Source of the DNA: Kitasatospora sp. DSM 101779
GTDB lineage: Bacteria; Actinomycetota; Actinomycetes; Streptomycetales; Streptomycetaceae
NCBI RefSeq assembly: GCF_025655475.1
Contig: NZ_JAHTIK010000001.1
Location: forward strand, 3,134,299-3,169,339
Direction: 5' to 3'
DNA: 35,041 nucleotides
Positions 18,889 to 27,174 of the stretch are shown here, piece by piece. A program made the translations under genes and the position numbers. Every line of letters starts with the position of its first letter. Positions within the stretch are counted from its first letter, which is position 1. The notes below the pieces were generated by a model. The model saw only the letters and a program-made list of their open reading frames with translations, made no database searches and was not told the origin of the DNA.

Positions 18889-20574
18889 CTAGAAGGTGGC
18901 GGGCTCGCGGTGGACGCCCCACTCCTCGCGGAGCGCGTGGCAGATCTCCCCGAGGGTGGCCTCGGCCCGGACGGCCCGGAGCATCGGCGGGATCATGTTC
19001 CCGCCGGAGCGGGCCGTCGCCAGCACGGCCGCCAGGCCGGCCCCGACGGCGGCCTCGTCACGGGCCGCCCTCCGCGCCGCGAGCAGGCGTACCTGCTCCC
19101 GCTCCACCTCGTGACTGACCCGCAGGATCTCCAGCTCCGGGGTGACCGACCCCGGGTGGCAGTTGACGCCGACGACCCGCTTCGCGCCCTTCTCCAGGGA
19201 CTGCTGGTGGCGGAAGGCGGCCTCGGCGATCTCTCCGGTGAACCAGCCGTCCTCGATGCCCCGCAGGATGCCGGAGGTCACCGGCCCGATCGGGTGGTCC
19301 TCGCTGCCCTTGTCGAGGATCCGCCGGAAGATCGCCTCCGCCCGGGCCTCCATCCGGTCGGTGAGCGCCTCCACGTACCAGGAGCCGCCGAGCGGATCGG
19401 CGACGTTGGCGACGCCGGTCTCCTCCATCAGCACCTGCTGGGTCCGCAGGGCGATCTCGGCCGCCTGGGCGGAGGGCAGCGCGAGGGTCTCGTCCAGGGC
19501 GTTGGTGTGCAGGGAGTTGGTGCCGCCGAGGACGGCGGACAGCGCCTCGACCGCGGTGCGCACCACGTTGTTGAAGGGCTGCTGGGCGGTGAGCGAGACG
19601 CCGGCGGTCTGGGTGTGGAAGCGCAGCCACTGGGCCCGGTCGGTCCCGGCGCCGAACCGGTCGCGCATCCAGCGGGCCCAGATGCGGCGGGCGGCGCGGA
19701 ACTTGGCGATCTCCTCGAAGAAGTCGAGGTGGGCGTCGAAGAAGAAGGACAGGCCGGGCGCGAAGACGTCGACGTCCAGGCCGCGGGAGAGGCCGAGTTC
19801 GACGTAGGCGAAGCCGTCCGCGAGGGTGTAGGCGAGTTCCTGGGCGGCCGTGGCCCCGGCCTCGCGGATGTGGTAGCCGGAGACGGAGAGCGGCTTGTAG
19901 GCGGGGATGCCCTGCGCGCAGTACTCCATCAGGTCGCCGATCAGGCGAAGGTGCGGCTCCGGGGCGAAGAGCCACTCCTTCTGCGCGATGTACTCCTTGA
20001 AGATGTCCGTCTGGAGGGTGCCGTTGAGCACGGCCGGGTCGACGCCCTGGCGTTCGGCCGCGACGAGGTACATGCAGAAGATCGGGACGGCCGGGCCGCT
20101 GATCGTCATCGAGGTGGTGACCTCGCCGAGCGGGATGCCGTCGAAGAGGACGTCCATGTCGGCGGCGGAGTCGACGGCGACGCCGCAGTGGCCGACCTCG
20201 CCGAGCGACCTGGTGTCGTCGGAGTCGTAGCCCATGAGGGTCGGCATGTCGAAGGCGACCGAGAGGCCGCCGCCGCCGGCCTCCAGGATCATCCGGTAGC
20301 GCTCGTTGGTCTGCCGGGCGTTCCCGAAGCCGGCGAACTGGCGGACGGTCCAGGTGCGGCCGCGGTAGCCGCTGGCGTACAGGCCTCGGGTGAAGGGGTA
20401 CTCGCCCGGCCAGCCGATGCGCTCGAAGCCCTCGTGGGGCTGCCCGGGGGGCGGGCCGTAGACGGGCTCGACCGTCTCGCCGGAGAGGGTGGTGAAGTCG
20501 GCGGCGCGCTTGTGGGCCCGGTCGTAGCGCTGCTGCCAGCGCAGGCGGCCGGCCTCGATCTCTTCGGCGTCCAT
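18889..20574 (-). CDS. icmA: Isobutyryl-CoA mutase large subunit
   Basis: With a separate small B12-binding subunit, IcmA rearranges isobutyryl-CoA and n-butyryl-CoA, linking valine breakdown to butyryl and ethylmalonyl precursors. The 561-residue protein is the substrate-binding barrel only, without a C-terminal cobalamin domain. Substrate-specifying residues are F80 (RQFAGFGN) and Q198 (EYIAQKEW), the isobutyryl-CoA mutase pair, where methylmalonyl-CoA mutases have Tyr and Arg. The longest frame starts at GTG 20589, but the ATG at 20574 gives the family start ([10 protein letters not shown]), puts F80 and Q198 at their published numbers and has GGGAG 8 bases upstream. No icmB is in the window. 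Related hydroxyacyl-CoA mutases are less likely. Confidence 0.93.
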   Translation of the reverse strand: MDAEEIEAGRLRWQQRYDRAHKRAADFTTLSGETVEPVYGPPPGQPHEGFERIGWPGEYPFTRGLYASGYRGRTWTVRQFAGFGNARQTNERYRMILEAGGGGLSVAFDMPTLMGYDSDDTRSLGEVGHCGVAVDSAADMDVLFDGIPLGEVTTSMTISGPAVPIFCMYLVAAERQGVDPAVLNGTLQTDIFKEYIAQKEWLFAPEPHLRLIGDLMEYCAQGIPAYKPLSVSGYHIREAGATAAQELAYTLADGFAYVELGLSRGLDVDVFAPGLSFFFDAHLDFFEEIAKFRAARRIWARWMRDRFGAGTDRAQWLRFHTQTAGVSLTAQQPFNNVVRTAVEALSAVLGGTNSLHTNALDETLALPSAQAAEIALRTQQVLMEETGVANVADPLGGSWYVEALTDRMEARAEAIFRRILDKGSEDHPIGPVTSGILRGIEDGWFTGEIAEAAFRHQQSLEKGAKRVVGVNCHPGSVTPELEILRVSHEVEREQVRLLAARRAARDEAAVGAGLAAVLATARSGGNMIPPMLRAVRAEATLGEICHALREEWGVHREPATF

Positions 20575-20640
20575 GGCTGTGGCTCCCACTCCGTGCGGCC
20601 GCCGTGTGCGGGACGACGGCAGTGGCCAGAACCTCCTGCC

Positions 20641-20670
20641 AATTTACTCGGACGTCCTACTATCCGTCGA
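20641..20670 (-). promoter_or_regulatory. Candidate icmA promoter with GGACGTCC dyad in the spacer
   Basis: Reading the minus strand, TCGACG (20665-20670) is followed after 18 bases by TAAATT (20641-20646). The spacer contains the palindrome GGACGTCC (20650-20657), flanked by partly symmetric TACT sequences. A repressor bound there would block the promoter. Confidence 0.4.
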
Positions 20671-20714
20671 CGGCGCGGGCGCTTCCCGCCTCCGTGCGCC
20701 CCCCGGACATGCCG

Positions 20715-20744
20715 GAGCCCCTCCCCGGACGCGGGGAGGGGCTC
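20715..20744 (-). terminator. Terminator after the DUF3817 gene
   Basis: Twelve-base perfect arms (GAGCCCCTCCCC at 20715-20726, its complement at 20733-20744) with a 6-base loop, 23 bases beyond the stop at 20767. It separates this gene from icmA on the same strand. Confidence 0.65.
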
Positions 20745-20766
20745 GGTCGCAGAGGCGGGCGGGGGG

Positions 20767-21099
20767 TCAGACGGAGACCGGCTCCGCGGTCTCGATCAGC
20801 GGGGCGACGTCGCGGGAGACCTTGCGCTCCACGAAGAAGACGGCGGTCGGGATCGTGCCGGCCAGCAGCACCCAGGCCAGCCTGCCCATCGGCCACTTCG
20901 CCTTGGTGCCCAGGTCGAAGGCGAGCACCAGGTAGACCACGTACAGCCAGCCGTGCGCGATGCCGACGGCGCTGGTGAAGCCGCTGGCCCCCGAGACGTC
21001 CAGCACGTACTTGGCGATCACGCCGGCGGTCAGCAGGATCAGCAGGACGCCGGTGATGTACGCCAGCGCCCGGTATCGGGTCAGCACGCTCTGCTTCAT
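20767..21099 (-). CDS. DUF3817-type small membrane protein
   Basis: A 110-residue protein with about three membrane helices: 13-31 (AYITGVLLILLTAGVIAKY), 43-62 (SAVGIAHGWLYVVYLVLAFD) and 73-92. The motif HGWLYVVYL and the final GTIPTAVFFVERK are characteristic of the DUF3817 family, whose function is unknown. The frame is open for a long way upstream, but the family start is the ATG at 21099. No good ribosome site precedes it (GTTACCCTCGTCGGT). It lies 98 bp downstream of a MarR gene on the same strand. A paralogue sits at 25858-26178. Confidence 0.85.
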   Translation of the reverse strand: MKQSVLTRYRALAYITGVLLILLTAGVIAKYVLDVSGASGFTSAVGIAHGWLYVVYLVLAFDLGTKAKWPMGRLAWVLLAGTIPTAVFFVERKVSRDVAPLIETAEPVSV

Positions 21100-21146
21100 A
21101 CCGACGAGGGTAACCGCCCGCCGCGGCCCTCCCGGCCGCACCCCCG

Positions 21147-21168
21147 CCGGCGCATCCGCACGCGCCGG
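21147..21168 (-). terminator. Possible terminator after the MarR gene
   Basis: CCGGCGC (21147-21153) pairs with 21162-21168 around an 8-base loop, with more imperfect pairing outside. It is moderate only, and read-through to the DUF3817 gene is possible. Confidence 0.35.
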
Positions 21169-21197
21169 GGCGGCGGCCCCGGGGGCGGGCCGCCGGC

Positions 21198-21725
21198 TCA
21201 GTGCTCGCCGGTCTCCGCGGCCGGGGAGAAGTCCCCGGCCGCCACCCGCAGCGGGCGGAGCAGCTCGAAGACCTGCTGACACTGGTCGTCGTCGTAGCCC
21301 TCCAGGCCGAAGTCGATGGCCATCAGTTCGCGGGTGGCCTGCTCGACCACCTCGCGGCCGCGGTCGGTGATCGCGGCGAGGACGCCGCGGCCGTCGGCCG
21401 GGTTGGGGCGGCGGGCGACCAGACCGTCCCGCTCCAGGCGGTCGACGGTGTTGGTGACGCTGGTCGGGTGCACCATGAGGCGCTCCCCGATCTTGGAGAG
21501 CGGCAGCTGGCCGGCCCGGCTGAAGGTGAGCAGCACCAGGGCCTCGTACCGGGCGAAGGTGAGGCCGTAGGGCTTCACCACGGCGTCCACCCGGGACAGC
21601 AGGATCTGGTGGGCGCGCATCACCGAGGTGATCGCCGCCATGGACGGGACGGCGCCCCAGCGGCGGGTCCACAGTTCGCCGGCGCGGGCGATCGGGTCGA
21701 AATCTAGGGCGAGGGGCTTGGGCAC
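21198..21725 (-). CDS. MarR family transcriptional regulator
   Basis: A 175-residue winged-helix regulator: MAAITSVMRAHQILLSRVDAVVK forms the first helices, TFARYEALVLLTFSRAG and LPLSKIGERLMVHPTSVTNTVDRLERDGLV the recognition region, and RRPNPADGRGVLAAITDRGR the wing. The open frame starts at 21902, but conserved sequence begins with VPKPLALDF at GTG 21725, which directly follows GGAGGA. That spacing is unusually short, so leaderless or atypical initiation is possible. A 7-bp-arm dyad upstream suggests autoregulation. It is divergent from the M4 protease pair and upstream of a DUF3817 gene. The ligand is unknown. Confidence 0.88.
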   Translation of the reverse strand: MPKPLALDFDPIARAGELWTRRWGAVPSMAAITSVMRAHQILLSRVDAVVKPYGLTFARYEALVLLTFSRAGQLPLSKIGERLMVHPTSVTNTVDRLERDGLVARRPNPADGRGVLAAITDRGREVVEQATRELMAIDFGLEGYDDDQCQQVFELLRPLRVAAGDFSPAAETGEH

Positions 21726-21764
21726 TCCTCCACCGTACCGGCGTACGGGGGACGGGGTAGCAGG

Positions 21765-21782
21765 TGTCCACGATGGTGGACA
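21765..21782 (-). promoter_or_regulatory. Operator dyad in the MarR promoter
   Basis: TGTCCACGATGGTGGACA: perfect 7-base arms with a 4-base spacer, 40 bases before the MarR start. On the minus strand it lies within a possible promoter (TTGTCC, 18-base spacer, TACCCC), a common site for MarR autorepression. A second dyad, CTGGT-CCGT-ACCAG, occurs at 21818-21831. Confidence 0.5.
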
Positions 21783-22013
21783 AGGGCCGGTTCTGGCGGG
21801 ATCACGCCAAGCGGTTACTGGTCCGTACCAGCGCTTCGGGTGGCCGAAACACGCCTGCAATCTTGCTTCCAGTGACGGGAGTTGAGCCCGGAACGCGATC
21901 ATTCGGGTTTCCTCCGTATGGAACCGACCGATCGGACGGGCGAATTGGGCGCTTGGCGCCTTTTACACGCTCGCGTCCGGATGGCGAGTGGTGGCCAACT
22001 CCCGATCAGGCCC

Positions 22014-22200
22014 TGTCAATTCACGATCTGCATTGTCATGCTTCTCGCCAGCTTCGTTCGACCCGCCAGGCCCCCACCCCTCGGCGGACGTCGTCAGACC
22101 GCACGGAGCAGCACGTCCGCGCCCGTTCCGCCCCAGCAGGCACTAACCCCGGTGCCCCGGGACGCGGCGCCACCGCGCACACGCGGTTGATCCGGAAGGA
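22014..22200 (+). promoter_or_regulatory. Upstream region of the first M4 protease, duplicated before the second
   Basis: The 483-bp gap 21726-22208 holds no gene. Its right half contains TGTCA at 22014-22018 and again at 22034-22038 (20-bp period), then a leader from about 22100 that closely matches 24057-24166. The leader ends in a hairpin ACCGCG-CACA-CGCGGT (22172-22187) and the ribosome site GGAAGGA (22194-22200). No standard -35/-10 pair is obvious. Confidence 0.5.
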
Positions 22201-22208
22201 ACCCGTAC

Positions 22209-23855
22209 GTGAAGCGAAAGCTGACAGTCGGAGCCGTTCTCTCTGCGTCGGCGGTCCTCGCCAGTGCCATCCAGGTCAGCGCCGGGATCGCGCAGGCCTC
22301 CCCCGCGCCGGTCGGCCCGGCCGCCCCCGCCGAGCAGCGTGCCGCGCTCATCGCGCAGGCCGGCGCCGAGGCCCCCTCCGCGGCCCGCGCCCTCGGCCTC
22401 GCCGGCCAGGAGCAGCTCGTCGTCAAGGACGCGGTCGTCGACGCCGACGGCACGCGCCACGTGCGCTACGAGCGCACCTTCGCCGGTCTGCCGGTGCTCG
22501 GCGGCGACCTGGTCGTACACCAGGACGCCAAGGGCGCCGTGAAGTCGGTGGACCGCGCCGTCCAGGGCTCGGTCGCCCCGGCCACCCTCACCCCGAAGCT
22601 CACCGCCGCCCAGGCCGCCTCGAAGGCGCACGGCGCGGTCGCCGCCACCGTGGGTGTCGCCAAGGACGCCGACGAGGCCGCCCTCGCCTCGGTCGCCGCC
22701 CCCGCGGGCGGCAAGCTGGTCGTCTGGGCCGCCTCCGGCAAGCCCCGCCTGGCCTACCAGACCACCGTCGAGGGCGTGCGCGCGGACGGCACCCCGAGCC
22801 GCCAGCTGCTGGTCACCGACGCCGCGAGCGGCGAGGTCCTCTCCACCCACGAGCAGGTGCAGACCGCCAACGCGACCGGCAGCGGCAAGGGCGTCTTCGT
22901 CGGTTCGGTCACCCTGACCACCAACTACACCGGCTCGACGTACCAGCTGAAGGACGCCACCCGAGGCGGCCAGTACACCACCACGCTGAACAACAAGACC
23001 TCGGGCGCGGGCACCCTGCTGACCGACGCCGACAACGCGTGGGGCACCGGCCTGGTCTCCAGCACCCAGTCCGCCGCGGTGGACGCCCAGTACGGCGCGG
23101 CCGTCACCTGGGACTTCTACAAGAACACCTTCGGCCGCAACGGCATCAAGAACAACGGCGTCGGCGCCTACAGCCGGGTCCACTACGGCCGGAACTACGT
23201 CAACGCGTTCTGGGACGACTCCTGCTTCTGCATGACGTACGGCGACGGCGCGTCCAACACCCACCCGCTGACCGAGCTCGACGTGGCCGGCCACGAGATG
23301 AGCCACGGCGTCACCGCCAACACCGCCGGCCTGAACTACTCGGGCGAGTCCGGCGGCCTGAACGAGGCCACCTCGGACATCTTCGGCACCGGCGTGGAGT
23401 TCTACGCCAACCTCGCCGCCGACAAGGGCGACTACCTGATCGGCGAGCTGATCAACATCAACGGCGACGGCACCCCGCTGCGCTACATGGACAAGCCCTC
23501 CAAGGACGGCGGCTCGGCGGACTACTGGTCCTCCGGCGTCGGCAACCTCGACGTCCACTACTCGTCCGGCGTCGGCAACCACTTCTTCTACCTGCTGGCC
23601 GAGGGCAGCGGCGCGAAGACGATCAACGGCGTCAGCTACAACAGCCCGACCTCCAACGGCTCCACCGTCACCGGCATCGGCCGCGACAAGGCGCTGCAGG
23701 TCTGGTACCGGGCGCTGAGCGTCTACATGACCTCCACCACCGACTACAAGGGCGCGCGCACCGCGACCCTGAACGCGGCGAAGGACCTCTACGGCGCCAC
23801 CTCCACCGAGTACGCCCAGGTCGCCGCCGCCTGGGCCGCGGTGAACGTCAACTGA
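22209..23855 (+). CDS. Secreted thermolysin-type neutral metalloprotease (M4), copy 1
   Basis: An extracellular zinc endopeptidase made as a preproenzyme of 548 residues. The signal peptide is about residues 1-36 (KRKLTVGAVLSASAVLASAI). An FTP-type propeptide follows (RYERTFAGLPVLGGDLVVHQ at about 80-99), then the M4 domain and helical C-terminal domain. The zinc site is HEMSH (H362, E363, H366) plus E386 (GGLNEATSD), 20 residues on, as in thermolysin. H450 (DVHYSSG) is the transition-state histidine. CFCMTYGDG gives a likely disulfide. The start is GTG with GGAAGGA upstream. It is a duplicate of the next gene, from which it differs by a short insertion near TTLNNKTSGAG. Confidence 0.95.
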   Translation: MKRKLTVGAVLSASAVLASAIQVSAGIAQASPAPVGPAAPAEQRAALIAQAGAEAPSAARALGLAGQEQLVVKDAVVDADGTRHVRYERTFAGLPVLGGDLVVHQDAKGAVKSVDRAVQGSVAPATLTPKLTAAQAASKAHGAVAATVGVAKDADEAALASVAAPAGGKLVVWAASGKPRLAYQTTVEGVRADGTPSRQLLVTDAASGEVLSTHEQVQTANATGSGKGVFVGSVTLTTNYTGSTYQLKDATRGGQYTTTLNNKTSGAGTLLTDADNAWGTGLVSSTQSAAVDAQYGAAVTWDFYKNTFGRNGIKNNGVGAYSRVHYGRNYVNAFWDDSCFCMTYGDGASNTHPLTELDVAGHEMSHGVTANTAGLNYSGESGGLNEATSDIFGTGVEFYANLAADKGDYLIGELININGDGTPLRYMDKPSKDGGSADYWSSGVGNLDVHYSSGVGNHFFYLLAEGSGAKTINGVSYNSPTSNGSTVTGIGRDKALQVWYRALSVYMTSTTDYKGARTATLNAAKDLYGATSTEYAQVAAAWAAVNVN

Positions 23856-23873
23856 CACGCCGCGGTTGAAGAC

Positions 23874-23913
23874 GCAGCAGCCGGGCCCTCCGGAGGGGAG
23901 GCCCGGCTGCTGC
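23874..23913 (+). terminator. Terminator after the first M4 protease
   Basis: Fourteen-base perfect arms (23874-23887, 23900-23913) starting 18 bases after the stop; the loop itself can pair (CTCC/GGAG). Confidence 0.65.
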
Positions 23914-23936
23914 CATGTCCGGCCCTCGATCACCAC

Positions 23937-24166
23937 ATGACAGAAATGCGCCAACTGCTGTCTTACACCTGTCATTTGACGACCAATCTTGTCATGCTTC
24001 CTTCCAGCCCCGTGCGGCGCCCGACCGGCCACCCCAACCGGTCCGGTGCCGCATGACCGCACGGAGCTGCACGTCAGCGCTCGTTCCGCCCCAGTCGGCG
24101 CCGGACCCGGCGCCCCGGAGCGATGCGCGACCGCGCACACGCGGTTGATCCGGAAGGAACCCGTAC
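23937..24166 (+). promoter_or_regulatory. Upstream region of the second M4 protease
   Basis: The 311-bp gap between the proteases holds no gene. After the terminator it shows ATGACA (23937-23942), TGTCA at 23970-23974 and 23990-23994 (20-bp period, as in copy 1), a TTGACG box between them (23976-23981) and the conserved leader with hairpin and GGAAGGA. A separate promoter for each protease is therefore likely. Confidence 0.5.
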
Positions 24167-25780
24167 GTGAAGCGAAAGCTCGCCCTCGGCGCCGTCCTCT
24201 CCACCTCGGCCCTGCTCGCCGGCGCGATCCAGGTCGCCGCGGGCGCCCAGGCCGCCCCCGCCCCCGCGGCCGCGCAGCAGCGGGCCGCACTCCTCGCCCA
24301 GGCCGGCGCCGAGGCGCCCGCGGCGGCCCGCACCCTCGGCCTCTCCGGCCAGGAGCAGCTCGTCGTCAAGGACGCCGTGGTGGACGCCGACGGCACCCGC
24401 CACCTGCGGTTCGACCGGACCTTCGCCGGCCTGCCGGTGCTCGGCGGCGACCTGGTCGTGCACCAGGACGCCAAGGGCGCCGTGAAGTCCGTGGACCGCG
24501 CCGTCCAGGGCTCGGTCGCGCCCGCCTCGCTCACCCCGAAGCTCACCGCCGCCCAGGCCGCCTCGAAGGCACACGGCGCGGTCGCCGCCACCGTCGGGAC
24601 GTCCGCGGACGCCGACGAGCCGGCGCTGACCTCGGTCGGCTCGGCGGGCGGCGCCGAGCTGGTGGTGTGGGCCGCCTCCGGCACCCCGCGGCTCGCCTAC
24701 CGGACGTCCGTCGAGGGCATGCGCGCCGACGGCACCCCGAGCAGCCGCCTGGTCGTCACCGACGCCGCGACCGGCGCGGTGCTCTCCTCCGAGGAGCAGA
24801 TCCGCACCTCCAACGCGACCGGCAGCGGCAAGGGCGTCTTCGTCGGCTCGGTCACCCTGACCACCAACTACACCGGCTCGACGTACCAGCTGAAGGACAA
24901 CACCCGCGGCGGGCAGTACACCGTCGACAAGAACGGGACGCTGTACACGGACGCCGACAACGTCTGGGGCAACGGCAGCGCCTCCAACGGGCAGTCCGCC
25001 GCGGTGGACGCCCAGTACGGCGCCGCGGCCACCTGGGACTTCTACAAGTCGACCTTCAACCGCAACGGCATCAAGAACAACGGCGTCGGCGCCTACAGCA
25101 AGGTCCACTACGGCACCAACTACGTCAACGCGTTCTGGAGCGACAGCTGCTTCTGCATGACGTACGGCGACGGCTCGGGCAACACCCACCCGCTGACCGC
25201 GATCGACGTGGCCGGCCACGAGATGACGCACGGCGTGACCTCCGCCACGGCGGGCCTCAACTACTCGGGCGAGTCCGGCGGCCTGAACGAGGCCACCAGC
25301 GACATCTTCGGCACCATGGTCGAGTTCTACGCCAACCTGCCGGTGGACACCCCGGACTACCTGATCGGCGAGCGGCTCAACCTGAACGGCAACGGCACCC
25401 CGCTGCGCTACATGGACAAGCCCTCCAAGGACGGCGCCTCGGCGGACTACTGGTCCTCGACGGTCGGCAACAAGGACGTCCACTACTCCTCGGGCGTCGC
25501 GAACCACTTCTTCTACCTGCTGGCCGAGGGCAGCGGCGCGAAGACGATCAACGGCGTCAGCTACAACAGCCCGACCTCCAACGGCTCCACCGTGACCGGC
25601 ATCGGCCGGGCCAAGGCGGCGCAGATCTGGTACCGCGCGCTGACCGTCTACATGACCTCCACCACCAACTACAAGGCGGCGCGCACCGCGACGCTGAACG
25701 CGGCGAAGGACCTGTACGGCAGCACCTCCGCCGAGTACAAGGCGGTGGGTGCGGCCTGGAGCGGGGTCAACGTCAGCTGA
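24167..25780 (+). CDS. Secreted thermolysin-type neutral metalloprotease (M4), copy 2
   Basis: The 537-residue paralogue of the preceding protease, with the same layout: signal peptide (about 1-30, KRKLALGAVLSTSALLAGAI), FTP propeptide (RFDRTFAGLPVLGGDLVVHQ), M4 catalytic and C-terminal domains. Zinc ligands and catalytic Glu are H351, E352 and H355 (HEMTH) with E375; H439 corresponds to thermolysin H231. The active site appears intact, so it is not a decayed copy. Identity to copy 1 is visibly high throughout, including long identical stretches near the C-terminus and in the leader, which indicates tandem duplication. Divergence is greatest in the propeptide and around residues 250-265, where copy 2 is shorter. 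Confidence 0.95.
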   Translation: MKRKLALGAVLSTSALLAGAIQVAAGAQAAPAPAAAQQRAALLAQAGAEAPAAARTLGLSGQEQLVVKDAVVDADGTRHLRFDRTFAGLPVLGGDLVVHQDAKGAVKSVDRAVQGSVAPASLTPKLTAAQAASKAHGAVAATVGTSADADEPALTSVGSAGGAELVVWAASGTPRLAYRTSVEGMRADGTPSSRLVVTDAATGAVLSSEEQIRTSNATGSGKGVFVGSVTLTTNYTGSTYQLKDNTRGGQYTVDKNGTLYTDADNVWGNGSASNGQSAAVDAQYGAAATWDFYKSTFNRNGIKNNGVGAYSKVHYGTNYVNAFWSDSCFCMTYGDGSGNTHPLTAIDVAGHEMTHGVTSATAGLNYSGESGGLNEATSDIFGTMVEFYANLPVDTPDYLIGERLNLNGNGTPLRYMDKPSKDGASADYWSSTVGNKDVHYSSGVANHFFYLLAEGSGAKTINGVSYNSPTSNGSTVTGIGRAKAAQIWYRALTVYMTSTTNYKAARTATLNAAKDLYGSTSAEYKAVGAAWSGVNVS

Positions 25781-25797
25781 CCCCTCCCCGCGCACGG

Positions 25798-25834
25798 CGA
25801 CGGCCGGGCTCCCCTCGCGGGGGCCCGGCCGTCG
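25798..25834. terminator. Terminator between the second M4 protease and convergent DUF3817 gene
   Basis: CGACGGCCGGGC (25798-25809) pairs perfectly with 25823-25834 and is followed by GGTTT. It lies 18 bases after the protease stop and 24 bases beyond the convergent gene's stop, so it may serve both. Confidence 0.65.
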
Positions 25835-25857
25835 GGTTTCCGGCTGCGTTCCGGAGG

Positions 25858-26178
25858 TCAGGCCGCGGCGGCGGCCGCCGGCACCTCGCCGCGCTCCTCC
25901 TTGGCGAGCATCCGCTCGGCGAAGAAGCCGCCGGTCGGCAGCACCGACAGCACGAACAGCAGGATGCCGCGCTTGGCGTCCCAGCGCTGCTGCTGCCAGG
26001 CCAGAGCGAGGAAGACCACGTACAGCACGAACAGCGCGCCGTGGATCGAGCCCATCACCGGCACCGCGTTGAAGTCGGTGGTCCGCTTGAGCACCGAGCA
26101 CACGAGCAGCAGCAGGAAGGACAGGCCCTCCGGGCCGGACACGAGTCGCAGGCGGTGGACGGCGGGGCTGGTCTTCAC
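25858..26178 (-). CDS. DUF3817-type small membrane protein, second paralogue
   Basis: A 106-residue protein with about three membrane helices (17-31, 42-61 and 69-86) and the family motifs GSIHGALFVLYVVFLALAW and SVLPTGGFFAERML. These correspond to HGWLYVVYL and TIPTAVFFVER in the paralogue at 20767-21099. It ends in a short Ala run. The GTG at 26178 is preceded by GAGGTGA. Function unknown. The two DUF3817 genes bracket the MarR gene and the duplicated proteases. Confidence 0.82.
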   Translation of the reverse strand: MKTSPAVHRLRLVSGPEGLSFLLLLVCSVLKRTTDFNAVPVMGSIHGALFVLYVVFLALAWQQQRWDAKRGILLFVLSVLPTGGFFAERMLAKEERGEVPAAAAAA

Positions 26179-26209
26179 GGGTCACCTCGGGAGGGGTCGG
26201 CGAGTGAGC

Positions 26210-26242
26210 TCGTGAACACGATCACAAGCCTCGTTCATTATC
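26210..26242 (-). promoter_or_regulatory. Candidate promoter and dyad for the second DUF3817 gene
   Basis: On the minus strand GATAAT (about 26237-26242) is a good -10 match, but no clear -35 is seen. TCGTG-AA-CACGA (26210-26221) lies just downstream, near the expected start of transcription. No gene is seen between 26179 and 26350. Confidence 0.3.
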
Positions 26243-26350
26243 ACCGACCGAACGGCCTTGCCGGGGCCGGGGTGGCCGGTTTCACGGCGGGCAGCCCTAT
26301 CCTGCTGCGGCACGGCCCGACGACCGGGCCGACCGACCACGGGGGTGGAC

Positions 26351-27142
26351 ATGTTCCGCATCGACTGGAACCGGCGGACCTGCTCGCGGCGCGGGCACAT
26401 CACCTACGCGCCCGACGAGGCCGACCTGCGCGGCCGGCTGCACGCGCACACCGCGCTCGGCGACGCCTGGCGCTGCCTGCGCTGCGGAGACTTCGCGCTC
26501 GGTGCTCCGCACGGCTCCGGCCCGGCCGACGAGGCTCCGCTGGTGCCGCGCGGCAAGGCCCTGCGCGACCTGTTCATCCTGCGCTTCCTCGCCGTCGAGC
26601 GGGCGCTGCGCGGCCTGCTGATCCTGATCGTCGCCTGGGGCGTGTGGAGGTTCTCCAACAGCCAGGACGCGGTGCGGCGGATCTTCGACGAGAACCTCTC
26701 GGTCTTCCGTCCCGTCACCGACCACTTCCACTGGGACCTGGAGCACTCGCCGATCGTCGACACCATCCGCAGGACGTTCGAGTACAAGCACAGCACGCTG
26801 CTGATCGTGGCCGGCGCGCTGGTGCTGTACGCGCTGATCGAGATCGTGGAGGCGGTCGGTCTGTGGGTGGGCGCCCGCTGGGCCGAGTACCTGACGGTGG
26901 TGGCGACCGCGGCCTTCCTGCCGCTGGAGGTGTACGAACTCACCGAGCACGTCAGCGCGCTGAAGATCGGCACGCTGGTGCTGAACATCCTCGCGGTGCT
27001 GTGGATCATGCTGTCGAAGCGGCTGTTCGGTCTGCGCGGCGGAGTGGTCGCCTTCGAGGCGGAGAAGCACTCGGCCTCGCTGCTGGAGGTGGAGACCGCC
27101 GCCGGCACCGCCCACGGGACGCATCCGGCCCCGGCCGTCTGA
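26351..27142 (+). CDS. DUF2127-type integral membrane protein
   Basis: A 263-residue membrane protein. The cytoplasmic N-terminal segment has Cys in TCSRRGH and WRCLRCGDF (a C-x2-C pair that could bind metal). There follow about four hydrophobic helices: 77-97 (GLLILIVAWGVWRFS), 148-170 (LLIVAGALVLYALIEIVEAV), 180-198 and 208-224 (LVLNILAVLWIML). The pattern fits the DUF2127 family of unknown function. The open frame starts at 26258, but the ATG at 26351, preceded by GGGGGTGG, begins the conserved sequence. It is divergent from the DUF3817 gene. Confidence 0.8.
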   Translation: MFRIDWNRRTCSRRGHITYAPDEADLRGRLHAHTALGDAWRCLRCGDFALGAPHGSGPADEAPLVPRGKALRDLFILRFLAVERALRGLLILIVAWGVWRFSNSQDAVRRIFDENLSVFRPVTDHFHWDLEHSPIVDTIRRTFEYKHSTLLIVAGALVLYALIEIVEAVGLWVGARWAEYLTVVATAAFLPLEVYELTEHVSALKIGTLVLNILAVLWIMLSKRLFGLRGGVVAFEAEKHSASLLEVETAAGTAHGTHPAPAV

Positions 27143-27174
27143 CCCCGTCTCATTTGTCGCAGGTCGGTACCAGA

